NCBI GenBank assembly: GCA_036502625.1
Contig: DASXYG010000015.1
Coordinates: forward strand, 1-64,000
Length of the DNA stretch: 64,000 nucleotides
DNA from: DASXYG01 sp036502625
Lineage (GTDB): Bacteria; Actinomycetota; Actinomycetes; Streptosporangiales; Streptosporangiaceae
Direction: 5' to 3'
The position numbers were made by a program, and so were the translations under genes. This document shows, piece by piece, positions 25,136 through 34,400 of the stretch (the stretch's first letter is position 1; every line of letters starts with the position of its first letter). The notes below the pieces were generated by a model that ran no database searches, was not told the origin of the DNA, and worked only from the letters and a program-made list of their open reading frames with translations.

Positions 25136-26752
25136 TCAGCGGGCGAACTCGGTCGCGCGGGACTCGCGGACCACGGTGATGCGGATCTGGCCGGGATAGG
25201 TCAGCTCCTCCTCCACCTGCTTCGCGACGTCCCGCGCGATCACCTGCGCCTGGACGTCGTCCACGGCGTCGGGCTTGACCATCACCCGGATCTCGCGGCC
25301 CGCCTGCATGGCGAACACCTTCTCCACGCCGTTGTGCGCGGACGCGATGTGCTCCAGCCGTTCGAGCCGCTGGACGTACGCCTCCAGGGACTCGCGGCGC
25401 GCGCCGGGCCGGCCGCCGCTGATCGCGTCGGCCGCCTGTGTCAGGACCGCCTCGACGGTGCGGACCTCGACCTCGTTGTGGTGCGCCTCGATGGCGTGGA
25501 CGACGTCCTCGTGCTCGCCGTAGCGGCGGGCGATCTCCGCGCCGATCAGCGCGTGGCTGCCCTCCACCTCGTGCGTCAGCGCCTTGCCGATGTCGTGCAG
25601 CAGGGCGCACCGCTTCAGCAGGTCGCGGTCCAGGCCCAGCTCGCTGGCCATCATCTGCGCGATGTGCGCCGACTCGATGAGGTGCTTCAGCACGTTCTGC
25701 CCGTACGACGTGCGGTAGCGGAGCCGGCCCAGCAGCGCCACCAGCTCCGTGTGCATGTCGGTGATGCCGAGCTCGGCCAGGGCGTCCTCGCCGGCGCGCA
25801 CGCAGAGCTGCTCCACCTCGGCGCGGCTGCGGTCGTAGACCTCCTCGATGCGCTGCGGGTGGATGCGGCCGTCGAGGACGAGCTTCTCCAGGGTCAGCCG
25901 CCCGGTCTCGCGGCGCACCGGGTCGAAGCACGACAGCAGGACGGCCTCCGGCGTGTCGTCGATGATCAGGTTCACCCCGGTCACGGACTCGAACGCGCGG
26001 ATGTTGCGGCCCTCGCGGCCGATGATGCGGCCCTTCATGTCGTCACCGGGCAGGTGCAGCACGGACACCACGGACTCCGCCGTCTGCTCGGTGGCCAGCC
26101 GCTGGATGGCCAGCGTCACGATCTTCCGCGCCCGCTTCTCGCCCTCGGCGCGCGCGTCGCCCTCGATCTCGCGGACGATCAGCGCGGCCTCGCGCTTCGC
26201 CTGGTTCTCGATGCCGGCGATGAGCTCGGCCTTCGCGGACTCCGTGGTGAGCCCGGCGACGCGCTCGAGCTCGGCGCGGTGCTCGTCGTCGGCGCGCTGG
26301 AGCGCGGTTTTCCGTTCGTCGAGCTCGGATTCCCGCTCGCCGAGCTGCCGTACGCGCTCGGCCAGGCGGCGCGCCTCGTCGTCGAGGCGGCTCTCGCGCT
26401 CGGCCAGCCGCGTCTCGCGGCGCTCCAGGTCGGCGCGGGCCTCGCGGAGCTCCGCCTTGCCGGCCTTGGCGTGCTCCTCGGCCGCGGCCTGCGACTCGGC
26501 GGCCTGGTCGGCGACGGTCTTCGCCGACTCGCGGATCTGCCTGGCCTCGTCCTCGGCGGCCGTACGGATCGTCTCGGCTTCCTGACGCGCCTCGTCGGCC
26601 GCGGCGCTTTCCGCGGGGTCGGCGGCGGGCTCCTCCGCGGGGGCGGCCGCGCGGTTCGGGCCGGTGCGCCGCAGCACCACGAGCAGCACGACGACGAGCA
26701 GCACGACGAGCACGGCCAGCAGAATCACGCCCGACACCAGTGCGACGTTCAC
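25136..26752 (-). CDS. rny: Ribonuclease Y
   Basis: Protein of 538 residues: an N-terminal membrane anchor (VALVSGVILLAVLVVLLVVV), a long charged coiled coil (about 45-215), a KH RNA-binding domain around LPGDDMKGRIIGREGRNIR, then an HD domain with CALLHDIGKALTHE and the second metal site AIEAHHNEVE. RNase Y is a membrane-tethered endonuclease that starts mRNA decay. The GTG start at 26750-26752 follows AAGGAAGGGG. It follows recX on the same strand but after 427 bases, so it probably has its own promoter. Confidence 0.95.
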   Translation of the reverse strand: MNVALVSGVILLAVLVVLLVVVLLVVLRRTGPNRAAAPAEEPAADPAESAAADEARQEAETIRTAAEDEARQIRESAKTVADQAAESQAAAEEHAKAGKAELREARADLERRETRLAERESRLDDEARRLAERVRQLGERESELDERKTALQRADDEHRAELERVAGLTTESAKAELIAGIENQAKREAALIVREIEGDARAEGEKRARKIVTLAIQRLATEQTAESVVSVLHLPGDDMKGRIIGREGRNIRAFESVTGVNLIIDDTPEAVLLSCFDPVRRETGRLTLEKLVLDGRIHPQRIEEVYDRSRAEVEQLCVRAGEDALAELGITDMHTELVALLGRLRYRTSYGQNVLKHLIESAHIAQMMASELGLDRDLLKRCALLHDIGKALTHEVEGSHALIGAEIARRYGEHEDVVHAIEAHHNEVEVRTVEAVLTQAADAISGGRPGARRESLEAYVQRLERLEHIASAHNGVEKVFAMQAGREIRVMVKPDAVDDVQAQVIARDVAKQVEEELTYPGQIRITVVRESRATEFAR

Positions 26753-27179
26753 AACGCACGCCCCTTCCTTCGGGCGGCGGTCACCGCTCCGGACGCGTAC
26801 AGGTCGAGGACCCCGCGTCGTACGGATCGCCAAGCGCGCGTGCGGGCGCACGCCAACGCGGGCATCGGACCGGCCGGCCCGTGCCGCATATACGTTGCGC
26901 CCGAACACCGGCCTACCGGCCGATGCATGCATCTCATCGTGCTAACTATGGCCATCCGCGCTACGCGGAATAACTCCTCGTTGCCGTCGAGAGTAAGCGG
27001 CCACGCGGTGACGTTCAAGCAAACGCATGCGTTGAACGGGCATCTGCCCCACAGTTCGCAACGCGATCGTTACCCCGACAAGCCCGGCAGCCACGCCTTT
27101 CCCGGCGCACACCCACCCATCGCTCCGGGACGGCCATTCGTTTCCCGAACTAATCACCGGCGGCGCGGGAAGTACGGCC
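26753..27179. other. Intergenic region between recX and rny
   Basis: 427 bases without a convincing gene. It is less GC-rich than its surroundings, with several A/T-rich hexamers and short frames lacking ribosome sites. It probably holds the rny promoter and leader. I see no strong hairpin or known riboswitch. Confidence 0.5.
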
Positions 27180-27785
27180 TCAGGTCATTTCCCCGATGTC
27201 GGGATCGGGCATTTCGCCGGGGTCGGCGCCCTCCTCGGCGAGCGCCTCGCGGACGACGGAGAACGCCACGCCGGCCGGGTAGCCCTTGCGCGCCAGCATG
27301 CCGGCCAGCCGCCGCACCCGGGTCTGCGGCGGCAGCCCGCGCGTGGCACCGAGCCGGCGGTCGACCAATGCGCGGGCGGTCGTCTTCTCCTGGTCGTCGT
27401 CGAGCTGGCCGACGGCGTCGCGCGCGGTGTCGTCGTCGACGCCGCGGCGGCGGAGCTCGGCGGACAGCGCGCGCCGCGCCAGGCCCCTCCCCCGATGGCG
27501 CGACTGCACCCACGCCTGCGCGAACGCGGCGTCGTCGATCAGCCCCACCTCGGTGAACCGGCTCAGCACCCGCTCGGACACGTCAGCGGGGACCTCGCGG
27601 CGGTCGAGCTCGTCGGCGAGCTGCGCGCGGGTGCGCGGCGCGGCCGTCAGCAGCCGCAGGCAGATGGTGCGCGCCACGGACTCGGGGTCCGGCGGCGGGC
27701 TCGCGTCGGCGCCGCTGCCGGGGGTGGGGCCGTCGCGGTCGCCGAACCCGCCACGGCGCGCCCGCCGGCGCGGCCGGCCTGCCAT
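27180..27785 (-). CDS. recX: RecX family regulator of RecA
   Basis: Protein of 201 residues with three helical RecX repeats: TICLRLLTAAPRTRAQLADEL, then VGLIDDAAFAQAWVQSR, then RRLAGMLARKGYPAGVAFSVV. RecX binds inside the RecA filament groove and limits its activity. The N-terminal 35 residues are basic and disordered. Only three bases separate it from the recA stop, so the pair is one transcription unit and recX rises with recA. Confidence 0.95.
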   Translation of the reverse strand: MAGRPRRRARRGGFGDRDGPTPGSGADASPPPDPESVARTICLRLLTAAPRTRAQLADELDRREVPADVSERVLSRFTEVGLIDDAAFAQAWVQSRHRGRGLARRALSAELRRRGVDDDTARDAVGQLDDDQEKTTARALVDRRLGATRGLPPQTRVRRLAGMLARKGYPAGVAFSVVREALAEEGADPGEMPDPDIGEMT

Positions 27786-27788
27786 CGG

Positions 27789-28901
27789 CTACGCCTTCTT
27801 CGCGCCGCGCGCCTTGCTCCCGGTCGCCGCCGCCAGCTCGGCGACCGCGTCGGCCGACGGCGCGGGTACGGCGGGGGCACCGCCCTCGGCGGCGTCCGCA
27901 TCGGGGCGGGGGCCGACGCCCAGCTTCTCCTTGATCTTCTTCTCGATCTCGTTCGCGGTGTCGGGGTTGGCGAGCAGGAACTTCCGCGCGTTCTCCTTGC
28001 CCTGGCCGAGCTGGTCGCCCTCGTAGGTGTACCAAGCGCCGGACTTCTTCACGAAGCCCTGCTCGACGCCGAGGTCGATCAGGGAGCCCTCGCGGGAGAT
28101 GCCGATGCCGTAGAGCATGTCGAACTCGGCCTGCTTGAACGGGCTGGCCACCTTGTTCTTGGCGACCTTCACGCGGGTGCGGTTGCCGACCGCCTCGGTG
28201 CCGTCCTTCAGCGTCTCGATGCGGCGGATGTCGAGCCGGACGGAGGCGTAGAACTTCAGCGCCTTGCCGCCGGTGGTGGTCTCCGGCGAGCCGAACATGA
28301 CGCCGACCTTCTCGCGGAGCTGGTTGATGAAGATGGCGGTCGTCTTCGACTGGCTCAGCGCGCCGGTCAGCTTGCGGAGCGCCTGGGACATCAGCCGGGC
28401 CTGGAGGCCGACGTGGCTGTCGCCCATCTCGCCCTCGATCTCCGCGCGCGGCACCAGGGCGGCCACCGAGTCGATGACGATGACGTCGATCGCGCCGGAG
28501 CGGATCAGCATGTCGGTGATCTCCAGCGCCTGCTCGCCGGTATCCGGCTGGGAGACGAGGAGGCCGTCGATGTCGACGCCGATCTTCTTCGCGTATTCGG
28601 GGTCGAGGGCGTGCTCGGCGTCGACGAACGCGGCGATGCCGCCGGCCTTCTGGGCGTTCGCGACCACGTGGAGCGCGACGGTGGTCTTGCCGGAGGACTC
28701 GGGGCCGTAGATCTCCACGACGCGCCCCCGCGGCAGGCCGCCGACGCCGAGGGCGACGTCAAGGGAGATCGCGCCGGTGGGGATGACCTCTACCTGGGCG
28801 CGGGCGCCTTCGCCGAGGCGCATGACGGAGCCCTTGCCGAACTGCCGCTCGATCTGGGCGAGTGCGGCATCGAGTGCCTTCTCGCGGTCGGTTCCTGCCA
28901 T
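27789..28901 (-). CDS. recA: RecA recombinase
   Basis: Protein of 370 residues, the normal size. Walker A GPESSGKT is at 66-73; DAEHALDPEYAKKIGVD, the Walker B region VIVIDSVAALVP, loop L1 (GEMGDSHVGLQARLMSQAL) and loop L2 (FINQLREKVGVMFGSPETTTGG) are intact. It drives homologous repair and LexA self-cleavage. The Ala-rich tail ends GSKARGAKKA. The ATG at 28899-28901 follows GGGAGCTTCC. Upstream lie a RecA-NDp type damage promoter and a LexA box, so it should be induced by two independent routes. Confidence 0.98.
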   Translation of the reverse strand: MAGTDREKALDAALAQIERQFGKGSVMRLGEGARAQVEVIPTGAISLDVALGVGGLPRGRVVEIYGPESSGKTTVALHVVANAQKAGGIAAFVDAEHALDPEYAKKIGVDIDGLLVSQPDTGEQALEITDMLIRSGAIDVIVIDSVAALVPRAEIEGEMGDSHVGLQARLMSQALRKLTGALSQSKTTAIFINQLREKVGVMFGSPETTTGGKALKFYASVRLDIRRIETLKDGTEAVGNRTRVKVAKNKVASPFKQAEFDMLYGIGISREGSLIDLGVEQGFVKKSGAWYTYEGDQLGQGKENARKFLLANPDTANEIEKKIKEKLGVGPRPDADAAEGGAPAVPAPSADAVAELAAATGSKARGAKKA

Positions 28902-28966
28902 GGGAAGCTCCCTCGGACCATCCCCGCCTGCACACGGGGAGATGTTGTCTTCTGTTTGCCGGGCCG

Positions 28967-28989
28967 ACGCTACGCGGGGGCACCGACAT
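28967..28989 (-). promoter_or_regulatory. RecA-NDp type DNA-damage promoter
   Basis: Read on the minus strand this is ATGTCGGTG, eight bases, then TAGCGT. It fits the actinobacterial LexA-independent damage promoter consensus TTGTCRGTG-N8-TAGNNT (recalled, not searched) at all but the first base. The class is activated by PafBC-type WYL regulators in mycobacteria. It lies 66-88 bases upstream of the recA start. Confidence 0.8.
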
Positions 28990-29064
28990 TCCGCGACGCC
29001 GTTCTGCGGACCTGTGGACAACTGGTTTCGAGGCCACCGGTCGCGATCCGATCATCACCGTACC

Positions 29065-29079
29065 CGAACGAGTGTTCGA
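29065..29079 (-). promoter_or_regulatory. LexA-binding SOS box upstream of recA
   Basis: Minus strand reads TCGAACACTCGTTCG, a 5'-GAAC-N4-GTTC core with flanking TC and G, matching the actinobacterial SOS box (TCGAACNNNNGTTCGA) at all but one visible outer position. It lies about 165 bases upstream of the recA start, and roughly 40 bases after the DUF3046 gene starts would be far too far; it therefore most likely serves recA. Confidence 0.8.
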
Positions 29080-29115
29080 TCGTGGAATCGACACGCCGGG
29101 GAATTCCGGACGATT

Positions 29116-29310
29116 TCAGCGCAGCCGCGCGGGGACGTCGACGGTCTCGCACACGGCGCGCCACACCGACTTCGCGCTCTCGCCGTCGGCGAGCGCCTGG
29201 TTCACCGTGCGCGAGCCGAGACGCTCGATCACCTGGTCGCGGGCGTAGCTGTCGGCGTACGCCGTGCCGAACTGCTCGCGCATCCGCGCCCAGAACTCCG
29301 TCAACCGCAT
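29116..29310 (-). CDS. DUF3046 family protein
   Basis: A 64-residue protein starting MRLTEFWARMREQFG and containing YARDQVIERLGSRTVNQAL, which matches DUF3046, a small family found almost only in actinobacteria directly upstream of recA. Its function is unknown; the position suggests a link with recombination or its control. The gene is complete and its stop lies just 36 bases before the SOS box region. Confidence 0.88.
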   Translation of the reverse strand: MRLTEFWARMREQFGTAYADSYARDQVIERLGSRTVNQALADGESAKSVWRAVCETVDVPARLR

Positions 29311-29467
29311 GCGCCAACGCTATCCGCATCCCGCTCACCGCGGGCCGGACCCGGGCACGTCCGCGCCCCATGGCAAACCGGCTACCGGCGGATACCATGA
29401 CGGAGTAGATGAGCGTCCCGCCGTCCGCGGCCGCCACGCCTGGCCCGGCTCATGGGGGTGTCACCCG

Positions 29468-29905
29468 ATGACGCAACCGCCTTCGATCCGCGCTTCCGAT
29501 GAGGACCGCCAGCGCGTCGTGGACCAACTCGGCGAACACCACGTCGCCGGACGCCTTGATCAGGCCGAGTTCGACGACCGCATGCGCGCGGCGTACACCG
29601 CGAAGACCCTCGGCGACCTGGCCCTTCTGATGCACGACCTCCCCCACGTACCGCCCGAGGCGAAACCGGCGCAGGCCGCCGACGCCCGCCGTGCCCGTAT
29701 GAACGCGATGCGCGGCGCGTTCGCGTCGTGGGCGTCCACCGCCGTGCTGGTCCTGGTGATCTGGCTGGCCACGTCCGTCGCGACGGGCCACATGACGTAC
29801 TTCTGGCCGTTCTGGGTCGTCGGCCCATGGGGCGCGATCCTGCTCTTCCGCGCGGTCGACGGGCTGGTCAAGGGGCCGGGCGAGGGCGGCGGCCGGGGCG
29901 GCTGA
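29468..29905 (+). CDS. DUF1707 domain membrane protein
   Basis: Protein of 145 residues. The first 55 form a DUF1707 domain: IRASDEDRQRVVDQLGEHH then GRLDQAEFDDRMRAAYTAKT. Two membrane helices (about 80-100 and 107-127) follow and the tail is Gly-rich. DUF1707 is frequent in actinobacteria, sometimes on sensor or regulatory proteins; its role is unknown. ATG at 29468. It converges on the NCS1 permease gene with stops two bases apart. Confidence 0.82.
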   Translation: MTQPPSIRASDEDRQRVVDQLGEHHVAGRLDQAEFDDRMRAAYTAKTLGDLALLMHDLPHVPPEAKPAQAADARRARMNAMRGAFASWASTAVLVLVIWLATSVATGHMTYFWPFWVVGPWGAILLFRAVDGLVKGPGEGGGRGG

Positions 29906-29907
29906 CC

Positions 29908-31347
29908 TCAGCCGGCCTCCGTGGTGTCCGGGAGGATCGTGTGGTCAGGCGCGGTGCCGCGGTCGCCGCGCGCGAGCAGGTAGTACAGCACGGACGGGAC
30001 GACGAGCCCGATGATCCACGAGACGTCCGTACCGCCGAGGCGGGCCACCATCGGGCCGGTGAAGAAGGACGTGTCGAGGAACGGGAGCTGCGCGGCCACT
30101 CCGATGACGTACACCGCGATGGCCTTGACGCGCCAGCGGCCGTACCGCCCGTCCGGGTCGAACAGCGCGGGCACGTCGTAGCGTTCGCGCGAGATGAAGT
30201 AGAAGTCGACCAGGTTGATGGCGCTCCACGGCGTGAACAGCGTGAGCAGGAACAGCAGGAAGCTGGAGAACGACGCGAGGAAGTCGCCCTGGCCGAGGAG
30301 TGCGATGCCGGTGCCGGCGACCATGATCGCCGCGATGTACGCCACCCGCCCGCCGCGTGACAGCGTGCGGTCGCCGCGGAAGCCGGTGACCGTGGTGACC
30401 ATCGACATGAACCCGCCGTACGTGTTGAGCACGTTGACGGTGAGCTTGCCGAGCGCGATGACCAGGTAGAGCAGCGCGGCGACGAGCCCGGCGCCGCCGA
30501 GCTTCACGACGTACGCGACCTCGTTCTTCCCGAATTCGTCGCCCGCGGCCGCCGCGGCGAAGACGCCGAACGTCATGGACCACTGCGAGCCCAGGCCGCT
30601 GCCGGCGAGGGTCGACCAGAAGGTGACGCGTCCGGGCGTGGTGGCGGGCAGGTAGCGGGAGTAGTCGGCGACGTACGGGCCGTACGCGATCTGCCATGAG
30701 GCGGACAGCGAGATGGCGAGGAGGAACTTGCCGATGTCGAAGTGGTCGTCGCCCAGCAGGGCGGCGGCGTGCGCGCTGGTGAACAGGCGGATGCCGAGGT
30801 AGAGGAAGGCCAGCGCGCAGATGACGCTGGTGATGCGGCCCATGATGTGGATGAGCCGGTAGCCGATGGCCGCGATGACGGCGGTGAGCGCGCCGAAGAT
30901 GAGGATGCCGGTGTCCGTGCCGAAGTGGCCGAGCCCCGCGACCGCCTGGCCGGCGAGGACGGTGCCGCTGGCGAAGAAGCCGATGTACATCACGATGACC
31001 AGGACCAGCGGGATGACGGCGCCGTAGACGCCGAACTGGGCGCGGCTCTGGATCATCTGCGGCAGGCCCAGCTTGGGGCCCTGGACGGAGTGCAGCGCCA
31101 TGACGGCGCCGCCCGCGATCTGCCCGATGAGCAGGCCGACGATGGACCAGACGACGTCGCCGCCGAGGACGACCGCGAGCGCGCCGGTGACGACCGCCGT
31201 GATCTGGAGGTTGGCGCCGAACCAGAGCGTGAACTGGTTGAGCGGCCTGCCGTAGCGCTCGGCGGCGGGGATGTAGTCGATGGACCGGCGTTCGATCCCG
31301 GCGACCGGCGGAATGTCGCCCTCGGGCGTCTCGGTGCGTTCGGCCAC
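29908..31347 (-). CDS. NCS1 family nucleobase permease (cytosine/purine type)
   Basis: Protein of 479 residues with about twelve helices. N-terminal GIERRSIDYIPAAERYGRPLNQFTLWFGANL and PKLGLPQMIQSRAQFG are characteristic of NCS1 cytosine/purine/allantoin transporters, with a further conserved block ASWQIAYGPYVADYSRYLP. It probably takes up a nucleobase or related compound by cation symport. The GTG at 31345-31347 follows GAGGAGG. It is divergent from the helicase gene and single. Exact substrate is not visible. Confidence 0.9.
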   Translation of the reverse strand: MAERTETPEGDIPPVAGIERRSIDYIPAAERYGRPLNQFTLWFGANLQITAVVTGALAVVLGGDVVWSIVGLLIGQIAGGAVMALHSVQGPKLGLPQMIQSRAQFGVYGAVIPLVLVIVMYIGFFASGTVLAGQAVAGLGHFGTDTGILIFGALTAVIAAIGYRLIHIMGRITSVICALAFLYLGIRLFTSAHAAALLGDDHFDIGKFLLAISLSASWQIAYGPYVADYSRYLPATTPGRVTFWSTLAGSGLGSQWSMTFGVFAAAAAGDEFGKNEVAYVVKLGGAGLVAALLYLVIALGKLTVNVLNTYGGFMSMVTTVTGFRGDRTLSRGGRVAYIAAIMVAGTGIALLGQGDFLASFSSFLLFLLTLFTPWSAINLVDFYFISRERYDVPALFDPDGRYGRWRVKAIAVYVIGVAAQLPFLDTSFFTGPMVARLGGTDVSWIIGLVVPSVLYYLLARGDRGTAPDHTILPDTTEAG

Positions 31348-31451
31348 GTGTCCTCCTCGTCGATGCGGGTCAATTATGCGGGGTGCCGTACGGGCGGAGT
31401 TATCCCCAGATCGGATTTGGGTGGCGCGATATGTCACCTGCCGGGGGCACG

Positions 31452-34400
31452 ATGGATGGCGTGGATGTTCTCGATCGGTTCTCACCGGCGGCGCGTGACT
31501 GGTTCACAGGCGCGTTCGCCGCGCCCACGCCCGCCCAGGCGGCGGCGTGGGACGCCATCGGCGCGGGTGAGAACACCCTGGTGGTGGCGCCGACCGGCTC
31601 GGGCAAGACGCTGGCCGCGTTCCTCTGGGCGCTCGACCGCCTGGCCGCCGAGCCGCCGCCCGAAGACCCGAAGCGCCGCTGCCGTGTGCTGTACGTCTCA
31701 CCGCTGAAGGCCCTCGCCGTCGACGTGGAGCGCAACCTGCGGGCGCCGCTCGCGGGCCTGCGCCAGGCCGCGCGGCGGCTGGGCGCCGAAGAGCCCGACG
31801 TCCGGGTCGGCATCAGGTCCGGCGACACCCCGGCCGACGAACGCCGCCGGTTCGGCACCAAGCCGCCCGACGTCCTGATCACCACACCGGAGTCGCTGTT
31901 CCTGATCCTCACGTCCCGGGCCCGCGAGGCGCTGGCCGGCGTGGAGACCGTGATCGTCGACGAGGTGCACGCGGTGGCCGGCACCAAACGCGGCGCCCAC
32001 CTGGCCCTGTCCCTGGAGCGCCTCGACGACCTGCTCGAACGCCCCGCCCAGCGGGTGGGCCTGTCCGCGACCGTCCGCCCGGTCGAGACGGTCGCGGCGT
32101 ACCTCGGCGGCCCGCGCCCGGCCACGGTCGTGCAGCCGCCGCACCACAAGGCGGTCGAGCTGTCCGTCGTCGTCCCCGTGGAGGACATGAGCGAGCTCGG
32201 CCGCCCCGGCGCGTCCGACGACCAGGACCCCGCCGCGTCCTCGATCTGGCCCCATGTCGAGGAGCGCATCCTCGACCTCATCACCGCCCACCGTTCGACG
32301 ATCGTGTTCGCCAACTCGCGGCGGCTCGCCGAGCGGTTGTGCGCCCGGCTGAACGACCTCCACCAGGAGCGGCTGGCCGGCACCGAGGGCGCGGAGGCCG
32401 CGGTCGAAGGCGTGTTCGCGCCGCCCGCCGAGGTCATGGCGCAGGCGGGCGCGGGTTCCGGCGCCCCGCCCGAGGTCGCGCGCGCCCACCACGGCTCGGT
32501 CTCCAAGGAGGAGCGCGCCGCGATCGAGGAGGCGCTGAAAGAGGGCCGCCTCCCCGCGGTGGTGGCCACGTCCAGTCTCGAGCTCGGCATCGACATGGGC
32601 GCCGTCGACCTGGTGATCCAGGTCGAGTCGCCCCCGTCGGTGGCCGGCGGCCTGCAACGCGTGGGCCGCGCGGGCCACCAGGTGGGGGCGACGTCGCGCG
32701 GCGTCGTGTTCCCGAAGTACCGCGGCGACCTCGTGCAGACGGCCGTCGTCGCCGAGCGGATGGACGCCGGCGCGATCGAGGAGCTGCACCCGCCCCGCAA
32801 CCCGCTCGACGTCCTGGCCCAGCAGATCGTCGCGATGACCGCGATGGACGACTGGCAGGTCGACGACCTCGCCGCCATGGTCCGCCGCGCCGCCCCGTTC
32901 GCCGAGCTCCCCCGCTCCGCCCTCGACGCCGTGCTCGACATGCTGTCCGGCCGCTACCCCAGCGACGAGTTCGCCGAGCTGCGCCCGCGCCTCGTGTGGG
33001 ACCGCCCGACGGGCGCGCTGCGCGGCCGCCCGGGCGCGCAGCGCCTCGCCGTCACCAGCGGCGGCACCATCCCCGACCGCGGCCTGTTCGGCGTCTTCCT
33101 CGTCGGCGAGAAGCAGAGACGCGTCGGCGAGCTCGACGAGGAGATGGTCTACGAGTCCCGCGTGGGCGACGTCTTCGTGCTCGGCGCCAGCTCCTGGCGC
33201 ATCGAGGACATCACGCACGACCGGGTCCTCGTCTCCCCCGCGCCCGGCCGTCCGGGCCGTCTCCCGTTCTGGCACGGCGACACCCCCGGCCGTCCGGCGG
33301 AGCTCGGCGCGGCGCTCGGCGCCTTCTGCCGCGAGCTCGCCGCCCTGAGCGACGACGAGGCCGCCGAGCGCGCGCGCCGCGCCGGGCTCGACGAATGGGC
33401 CGCGGGCAACCTGGTCCGCTACCTCTCCGAGCAGCGCGCCTCCACCGGCTACGTACCGGACGACCGCACCCTGGTCGTCGAGCGCTTCCGCGACGAGCTC
33501 GGCGACTGGCGCGTGGTCGTCCACTCGCCGTACGGCGCCCGCGTGCACGCCCCGTGGGCGCTGGCGATCGGCGCCCGCCTCCGCGAGCGCTACGGGGTCG
33601 ACGTCCAGGCGATCCACACCGACGACGGCATCATCCTCCGCGTGCCCGACACCGATGCCGCGATGCCCGACTCCGAGGGCGGCCCGCCGACCGAGATCGC
33701 GGTGTTCGACTCCGCGGAGGTCGAGGAGATCGTCACCGGCGAGGTGGGCGCGTCCGCGCTGTTCGCGTCCCGGTTCCGCGAGTGCGCGGCGCGCGCCCTG
33801 CTGCTGCCGCGCCGCCGTCCGGGCGGACGCACCCCGCTGTGGCAGCAGCGCCAGCGGTCCGCGCAACTGCTGTCGGTCGCGGGCCGCTACGACTCGTTCC
33901 CGGTGGTGCTCGAGACCGTGCGCGAGTGTCTTCAGGACGTCTTCGACGTCCCGGCGCTGGTCGAGCTGATGCGCGACATCGCGGCCCGGCGGGTGCGGCT
34001 GGTCGAGGTCGAGACGCAGGTGCCGTCGCCGTTCGCCGCGTCGATGCTGTTCCACTACGTAGGCGCGTTCATCTACGAGGGCGACGCGCCCTTGGCGGAG
34101 CGGCGCGCCCAGGCGCTCGCGCTCGACACGGCGCTGCTGTCCGAGCTGCTCGGCCAGGCCGACCTCCGCGAGTTGCTCGACGCCGAGGTGGTCGAGGAGA
34201 CCGAGACGTCATTGCAGCGCCTGGTGGCCGAGCGCCACGTCCGCGACCTGGAGGGCGTCGCCGACCTGCTGCGCGAGCTCGGCCCGCTGGCCACGGCCGA
34301 GGTCGAGGAGCGCGGCGGCAGCGGCGAGTGGCTCGCCGAGCTGGAGCGGGCGCGGCGGGTGATCCGCGTGCGCGTGGCCGGCCGCGACGAATGGTCCGCG

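Noticed and set aside
26942..27157. Small minus-strand frame between rny and recX
   Set aside because: No ribosome site, no domain and poor codon bias; likely chance.
31348..31451. DNA-damage promoter before lhr
   Set aside because: An ATGTCACCT-like stretch is present but lacks the GTG and the spaced TAGNNT, so it does not fit the consensus.
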